Assembly (NCBI RefSeq): GCF_014656415.1
Contig: NZ_BNCJ01000003.1
Span: 1 to 45,075, forward strand
From: Seohaeicola zhoushanensis
GTDB lineage: Bacteria > Pseudomonadota > Alphaproteobacteria > Rhodobacterales > Rhodobacteraceae
DNA: 45,075 bases
Direction of reading: 5' to 3'
A program made the translations under genes and the position numbers. Under the pieces are notes generated by a model. The model was not told the origin of the DNA, did no database searches, and was given only the letters and a program-made list of their open reading frames with translations. Below are positions 41,090 to 45,075 of this stretch, one piece after another. The number at the start of each line of letters is the position of its first letter. Positions within the stretch are counted from its first letter, which is position 1.

Positions 41090-41131
41090 GCGGCCGCCCG
41101 GCATGGGGCGGCCGCGATCCTGCAGCAGGAT
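41090..41131 (-). terminator. Possible terminator or hairpins behind the 113-residue protein gene
   Basis: GCGGCCGCCC/GGGCGGCCGC (41090-41099 with 41106-41115) is a perfect 10-bp stem. It is preceded on the minus strand by a smaller hairpin ATCCTG-CAG-CAGGAT (41117-41131). There is no real T tract, so termination would be weak. Confidence 0.35.
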
Positions 41132-41151
41132 GGTGCGCAGGATTGCCTGCG

Positions 41152-41493
41152 TCAGTTACCCGAAGGTGCGGCCGGAACGGCAGGCACAGTGGTCGACTCG
41201 GTGGTGTCAGCCGGAGCGGTTGCTTCCGGAGCCGGAGCGGTCGTGTTGCTGCCGGTGCCGGCGTCAGGCGTGATGGTCGCCGGGGCTGCCGGGGCCTCGA
41301 TGGTGACGCTGTTGTTCTCGGTTGCAGGCACCGTGGTGACGGCGTCATCGCCTGCGCCCATGCTGAACAGCCAGATGAGCACGAGAAGGGCGACGACGAT
41401 GCCGCCGATGATGAATGCGCCTGCGCCGGTGCCCTCGTTGGTGACAACCCGGTCACGTTCGACATAGGTGCTGTGGACATCCTGGTTTGCCAT
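41152..41493 (-). CDS. Small single-pass membrane protein with Ala/Thr/Pro tail (113 aa), unknown function
   Basis: A 113-residue protein. Residues 1-24 are polar, 25-46 form one membrane helix (AFIIGGIVVALLVLIWLF), and the rest is an alanine/threonine/proline-rich, low-complexity tail likely outside the membrane. The start MANQDVHSTY at 41493 is set by GGAGACAAGATC; the longer frame would run through the hairpin array. It resembles the 64-residue protein downstream. It lies between sarcosine oxidase soxB and soxD but has no known relation to that enzyme. Confidence 0.72.
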   Translation of the reverse strand: MANQDVHSTYVERDRVVTNEGTGAGAFIIGGIVVALLVLIWLFSMGAGDDAVTTVPATENNSVTIEAPAAPATITPDAGTGSNTTAPAPEATAPADTTESTTVPAVPAAPSGN

Positions 41494-41592
41494 GATCTTG
41501 TCTCCAATCCGTTTGCGATTGCAGACATAACCAAGGTGCCCCCGGTGGGGTTCCGGCAGGGTTCCACCATGCGCAGAACTCCGCCACCCGCC

Positions 41593-41714
41593 CCGGAATT
41601 CCACGAGAATTCCGGTCCAATTTCCTGCGAGGAAATTGGCTCGCCCGCGCCCCGGCGGACACGCAGGCCGGATTTCTCGCAGAAATCCGGACAAATTTCC
41701 TCGAAGGAAATTTG
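41593..41714 (-). repeat. Array of four 23-nt hairpins (two pairs) directly behind sarcosine oxidase soxB
   Basis: Four palindromes lie at 41593-41615, 41617-41639, 41668-41690 and 41692-41714. Three have perfect 10-bp arms around a triloop: CCAATTTCCT (41617), CCGGATTTCT (41668) and CAAATTTCCT (41692), each followed by its complement. The first has nine perfect pairs (CCGGAATTC), and its tenth is U.G if read as minus-strand RNA but C.A on the plus strand. Members of each pair are one base apart; the pairs are separated by 28 bases. The array starts two bases behind the soxB stop. Arm sequences differ yet pairing is kept, as in structured RNA. Confidence 0.8.
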
Positions 41715-41716
41715 CA

Positions 41717-42961
41717 TCAGTGCGCCACCCCCGCCGCAACGCTCTCGTCGATGAAGCGGCCCTCGCGGAAGCGGCTGAGCGAGAACTCGGCCGCCAGCGG
41801 CGAGGCCCCGGTCGCCATCAGCTCGGCCATCGCCCAGCCCGAGCCGGGGATCGCCTTGAACCCGCCGGTGCCCCAGCCGCAGTTGACGAAGCAGCCCTCC
41901 AGCGGGGTCTTGGACAGGATGGGCGAACGGTCGCCGGTCATGTCGACGATGCCGCCCCATTGGCGCAGCATCTTCAGCCGCGAGATCATCGGGAAGGTCT
42001 CGATCAGCGCGCGCACGGTCTCCTCGATGTGGTGGAAGCTGCCGCGCTGGGTATAGTTGTTGAACCCGTCGGTGCCGCCGCCGATCACCATCTCGCCCTT
42101 GTCGGACTGGCTCATGTAGCCGTGCACCGTGTTGGCCATCACCACCACGTCCATGCAGGGCTTGATCGGCTCGCTCACCAGCGCCTGCAGCGCCAGCGAT
42201 TCAATCGGCAGCCGGAACCCCGCCATCTGCGCCAGCACGCTGGAGTGCCCGGCGACCACGATGCCCAGCTTGGCGCAGTCGATCGCGCCCTTGGTGGTCT
42301 CGACGCCCCGCACCTGGCCGTTCTCGGTCCGCACCCCGGTAACTTCGCACTGCTGGATGATGTCCATGCCCATCGCAGAACAGGCCCGCGCATAGCCCCA
42401 GGCCACCGCGTCATGCCGCGCGGTCCCGCCCCTCGGCTGCCAGAGCGCCCCCAGCACCGGATAGCGCGGCCCCTCCAGGTGGATGATCGGCACCAGCTCC
42501 TTGACCCGTGCCGGCGAGATGAACTCGGTCGCCACGCCCTGCAGCAGGTTGGCGTGCGCCGTGCGCTTGTAGCCGCGCACCTCGTGCTGCGTCTGCGCCA
42601 GCATCATCACGCCGCGCGGGCTGAACATCACGTTGTAGTTCAGGTCCTGGCTCATCGTCTCGTACAGGCTGCGCGCCTTCTCGTAGATCGCCGCCGAGGC
42701 ATCCTGGAGATAGTTCGACCGGATGATCGTGGTGTTGCGCCCGGTATTGCCGCCGCCCAGCCAGCCCTTCTCGATCACCGCAACATTGGTGATCCCGAAG
42801 TTCTTGCCCAGGTAATAGGCCGTCGCCAGCCCGTGCCCCCCGGCCCCGACGATCACCACGTCGTACCGCCGCTTCGGCGCGGGACTGCGCCAGGCGCGCT
42901 CCCAGCCGGTGTGATGCCTCAACGCCTCGCGCGCCACAGCGAACACGGAATATCGCTTCAT
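41717..42961 (-). CDS. soxB: Sarcosine oxidase beta subunit
   Basis: A 414-residue FAD protein of the DAO family. The nucleotide motif is VVIVGAGGHGLATAYYLG (residues 35-52). The covalent FMN is expected at His183 in TARHDAVAWGY, the position used in known heterotetrameric enzymes. It carries the site where sarcosine is oxidised. The start MKRYSVFA at 42961 was preferred over an ATG five codons upstream, since the family begins MKRYS; no strong Shine-Dalgarno is seen. The usual partner soxD lies 1.4 kb further on, beyond two small membrane-protein genes and a terminator, unlike the compact soxBDAG order. Confidence 0.92.
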   Translation of the reverse strand: MKRYSVFAVAREALRHHTGWERAWRSPAPKRRYDVVIVGAGGHGLATAYYLGKNFGITNVAVIEKGWLGGGNTGRNTTIIRSNYLQDASAAIYEKARSLYETMSQDLNYNVMFSPRGVMMLAQTQHEVRGYKRTAHANLLQGVATEFISPARVKELVPIIHLEGPRYPVLGALWQPRGGTARHDAVAWGYARACSAMGMDIIQQCEVTGVRTENGQVRGVETTKGAIDCAKLGIVVAGHSSVLAQMAGFRLPIESLALQALVSEPIKPCMDVVVMANTVHGYMSQSDKGEMVIGGGTDGFNNYTQRGSFHHIEETVRALIETFPMISRLKMLRQWGGIVDMTGDRSPILSKTPLEGCFVNCGWGTGGFKAIPGSGWAMAELMATGASPLAAEFSLSRFREGRFIDESVAAGVAH

Positions 42962-43058
42962 CGGTCGGGCCCCCACGCATGGATTCGCATCAGTTTACCT
43001 TCTCCCCTGCTTCTGCGCGACAGGGCCAAAAAGAGGATACCCCGCGCGGCATTTCCCA

Positions 43059-43071
43059 CGACATTTGCGAC
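43059..43071 (-). promoter_or_regulatory. Shared upstream motif (copy 2), before sarcosine oxidase soxB
   Basis: The plus strand again reads CGACATTTGCGAC; the gene strand has TGTCG-CAAA-TGTCG, a direct repeat with nine-base period when one more base is included. It lies 98 bases upstream of the soxB start, within the 209-bp gap to ccmI. Compare 6295-6307. Confidence 0.45.
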
Positions 43072-43170
43072 ATGGCGCGCTTTTGCCGCGGCGCCTCGCA
43101 GCCTCGTGAAACATTCGCCCTTTTGTCAGGCCCCCCGCGCGGTTATCTGGACCAAACCGCCGGAGCCGCC

Positions 43171-44394
43171 ATGACCTTCTGGATACTCGCCCTGCTGATC
43201 GCCCTCGCCGCCGCCGGCCTGCCCGCGCTTGCCCTGCTGCGCGCCCGCACCGCCGCCGCCGATGCGCCGGCCGCCTTCGACCTCGCCGTCTACCGCGGCC
43301 AGCTGGCCGAGGTCGACCGCGACCTCGCCCGCGGCGTGATCGGCCCCGAGGACGCCGAGCGCGTGCGCGCCGAGATCGGCCGCCGCGTGCTCGCCGCCGA
43401 TGCCGAGCGCCAGGCCGCAGCCCCAGTCGCCGCCACCGCGACGACCCCGCTGCTCGCCGGCGCGCTGGTGCTCGCCCTCGCGGCGGGCAGCCTCGCGCTC
43501 TACAACCGCCTCGGCGCGCCCGGCTATCCCGACCTCTCGCTCAAGGCCCGCATCGCCGCCGCCGACACGCTGCGCCAGAGCCGCCCCGGCCAGGCCGAGG
43601 CCGAGGCCCAGGCCCCCGCCGCGCCGCCGCTGGCCAATCCCGGTCCCGACTACCTCGCCCTGGTGCAGAAGCTGCGCGACACCGTCGCCGCCCGCCCCGA
43701 CGATCTCGAGGGCCACAGCCTGCTGGCCCGCCACGAGGTCGCCACCGGCAACATGACCGCCGCCTATGCCGCGCAGAAGCGGGTGATCGAGCTCAAGGGC
43801 GACAATGCCACCGCGCAGGATTACACGACGCTGGCCGACATGCTGATCCTCGCCGCCGGCGGCTATGTCTCGCCCGAGGCCGAACGGGCGCTCGACGCCG
43901 CGCTGGCGCGCGAACCCGCCAATGGCATCGCCCGCTACTATACCGGCCTGATGATGGCCCAGACCGGGCGGCCCGACATCGCCTTCCGGATCTGGAACCA
44001 GCTGCTGAGCCAGAGCCGGCCGGACGCGCCCTGGGTCGCCCCGATCCGCGGCCAGATCGAGGAGGCCGCCGCCCGCGCTGGGGTCGATTACGAACTGCCG
44101 CCGCTTCCGGGCGACAGGGGCCCCACCGCCGCCGACGTGCAGGCCGCCGCCGGCATGAATGCCGGCGACCGGCAGGAGATGATCCGCGGCATGGTCGAGG
44201 GCCTCGCCGCCCGGCTGGCCGAGGAAGGCGGGCCGCCGGCCGAATGGGCCAAGCTCATCAACGCGCTCGGCGTGCTGGGCGAGACCGACCGCGCCCGCGC
44301 CATCGCCGCCGAGGCCCGCACCGCCTTCAACGGCGATGCCGCCGCGCTGGAACAGATCGAGGCCGCCGCCCGCGCCGCCGGGGTGGCGGAATGA
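43171..44394 (+). CDS. ccmI: CcmI, cytochrome c biogenesis (TPR) protein
   Basis: A 407-residue CcmI-type protein: membrane helix at the N-terminus (FWILALLIALAAAGLPALAL), a cytoplasmic loop with the typical YRGQLAEVDRDLARGVI segment, a second helix near residues 95-112 (LLAGALVLALAAGSLAL), then a periplasmic TPR region. CcmI holds apocytochrome c for haem ligation by CcmFH. The start at 43171 follows CCGGAGCC; an upstream in-frame start at 42979 would add 64 atypical residues. The stop overlaps the ruvX start as ATGA. Confidence 0.88.
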   Translation: MTFWILALLIALAAAGLPALALLRARTAAADAPAAFDLAVYRGQLAEVDRDLARGVIGPEDAERVRAEIGRRVLAADAERQAAAPVAATATTPLLAGALVLALAAGSLALYNRLGAPGYPDLSLKARIAAADTLRQSRPGQAEAEAQAPAAPPLANPGPDYLALVQKLRDTVAARPDDLEGHSLLARHEVATGNMTAAYAAQKRVIELKGDNATAQDYTTLADMLILAAGGYVSPEAERALDAALAREPANGIARYYTGLMMAQTGRPDIAFRIWNQLLSQSRPDAPWVAPIRGQIEEAAARAGVDYELPPLPGDRGPTAADVQAAAGMNAGDRQEMIRGMVEGLAARLAEEGGPPAEWAKLINALGVLGETDRARAIAAEARTAFNGDAAALEQIEAAARAAGVAE

Positions 44395-44861
44395 TCCACG
44401 ACGCCTTCGCCGATTTCGCCGCCGCCTGCCCGCGCAACCGCGCGCTGATGGGGCTGGATTTCGGCGAGAAGACCATCGGCGTCGCGGTCTCCGACCTCGC
44501 CGGCATGGTCGCCAGCCCGCTGGAAACAGTGCGGCGCAAGAAGTTCACCCTCGATGCCGCCCGCCTCGCCGAGCTGGTGCAGGGCCGCGCCATCGGCGCC
44601 ATCGTGCTCGGCCTGCCGCTGAACATGGACGGCTCCGAAGGCCCGCGCTGCCAGAAGACCCGCGCCTTCGCCCGCAACCTCTCGGGCGTGCTCGACCTGC
44701 CCATCGGCTTCTGGGACGAACGGCTCAGCACCGTCGCGGCAGAACGCGCCCTTCTCGAGGCCGACACCTCGCGAAAGCGCCGCGCCGAGGTCATCGACCA
44801 CGTCGCCGCCGGCTATATCCTGCAGGGCGCCCTGGACCGCCTCCGCCACCTGCGCGGCTGA
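44391..44861 (+). CDS. ruvX: RuvX (YqgF), Holliday-junction resolvase-like / pre-16S rRNA nuclease
   Basis: A 156-residue RNase-H-fold protein. The motifs MGLDFGEKTIGVAVSD, GLPLNMDGSEGPR and WDERLSTVAAE carry the acidic catalytic residues. In E. coli YqgF matures the 5' end of 16S rRNA. It is translationally coupled to ccmI by a four-base overlap, a usual arrangement in this order. The tandem hairpin repeat begins 32 bases behind its stop. Confidence 0.9.
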   Translation: MIHDAFADFAAACPRNRALMGLDFGEKTIGVAVSDLAGMVASPLETVRRKKFTLDAARLAELVQGRAIGAIVLGLPLNMDGSEGPRCQKTRAFARNLSGVLDLPIGFWDERLSTVAAERALLEADTSRKRRAEVIDHVAAGYILQGALDRLRHLRG

Positions 44862-44892
44862 CCCCCGACACGCATTTCAAGACAGAGCCGTT

Positions 44893-45075
44893 CCCCTCTC
44901 CCCTCGGGGGAGAGGGCCAGGGTGAGGGGTTCCGCCCCCTCCACCCAAACCACCATTCCCGCAAAAGCCCTCCCCTCTCCCCTCGGGGGAGAGCGCCAGG
45001 GTGAGGGGACGCCACCCCCTCCACCCAAACCACAATTCCGCCAAAAGCCCTCCCCTCTCCCCTCGGGGGAGAGGG
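44893..45075. repeat. Tandem repeat of about 80 bp with internal hairpins, cut by the window end
   Basis: Units begin at 44893, 44972 and 45052, giving periods of 79 and 80 bp; the third is truncated. Each starts with a near-perfect 23-nt palindrome, CCCTCTCCCC-TCG-GGGGAGAGGG, followed by a CAGGGTGAGGGG arm. The second copy has one change (GAGAGCG). The CCCTCTCCCC/GGTGAGGGG type of sequence is a widespread extragenic repeat in proteobacteria. No spacers of unique sequence occur, so it is not CRISPR. Confidence 0.75.

Noticed and set aside
41494-41739. Longer start for the 113-residue protein running through the hairpin array
   Set aside because: The extension is encoded by the palindromes and has no ribosome binding site, whereas GGAGACAAG precedes the ATG at 41493.
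44791-45033. Minus-strand frames in the terminal tandem repeat
   Set aside because: They are translations of the hairpin repeat and overlap the 3' end of ruvX.
44893-45075. CRISPR array
   Set aside because: The units are identical over nearly their full length, so there are no unique spacers; no cas gene is present.

Overview
The window is chromosomal DNA, very GC-rich (roughly two thirds G+C by eye), from an alphaproteobacterium, most likely a marine-type Rhodobacterales/Roseobacter-group bacterium. Pointers are the DUF6456/DUF6477 pair, the ccmI-ruvX pair, an Atm1-type ABC exporter, a Sox thiosulfohydrolase, an MttB-superfamily methyltransferase and a four-subunit sarcosine oxidase. No rRNA, tRNA, CRISPR array, transposase or phage gene was recognised. 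'soxB' is used for two unrelated proteins here: sulfur-oxidation SoxB (131-1828) and sarcosine oxidase beta (41717-42961).

Layout. 1-4652: a sulfur-oxidation SoxB standing alone, OxyR, a DUF6456 HTH protein and a divergent DUF6477 protein. 4655-14680: housekeeping and stress genes: MttB-like methyltransferase, Atm1-type ABC exporter, membrane-anchored LysM protein, LOG-family hydrolase, RarD-like permease, metallophosphoesterase, GcvA-type LysR regulator, DUF6647 putative metallopeptidase, Fe-type superoxide dismutase. 14963-36288: a catabolic island for an unidentified carboxylic acid. It holds a tripartite tricarboxylate transporter (TctC, TctA, TctB) and a tight TetR-linked operon (crotonase, ADP-forming acyl-CoA synthetase, two adjacent acyl-CoA dehydrogenases, SDRs, a carboxymuconolactone-decarboxylase-like protein). 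A second operon carries an LLM flavin monooxygenase, flavin reductase, CaiB CoA-transferase, FadJ-like bifunctional enzyme and acyl-CoA dehydrogenase, with a divergent LysR and an SMP-30 lactonase beside it. 36413-42961: sarcosine oxidase genes soxB, soxD, soxA, soxG with two small paralogous membrane proteins and a TfoX-like gene inserted between soxB and soxD. 43171-44861: cytochrome c biogenesis CcmI and Holliday-junction resolvase-like RuvX, followed by an approximately 80-bp tandem hairpin repeat that runs off the window end.

How the genes may work together (inference). The TTT transporter would import a carboxylate. CoA activation by the synthetase or CoA-transferase, desaturation, hydration and oxidation would follow beta-oxidation logic. 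The flavin monooxygenase/reductase pair and the lactonase suggest an oxygenative ring-opening step.

The least expected signals are non-coding. Four 23-nt hairpins lie in two pairs directly behind sarcosine oxidase soxB. A 13-bp motif is shared about 95 bp upstream of both the MttB-like gene and sarcosine oxidase soxB, suggesting one methylamine/betaine regulon. Three TetR-type operators occur with two different spacings. A 247-bp long inverted repeat lies between tctC and the SDR gene.
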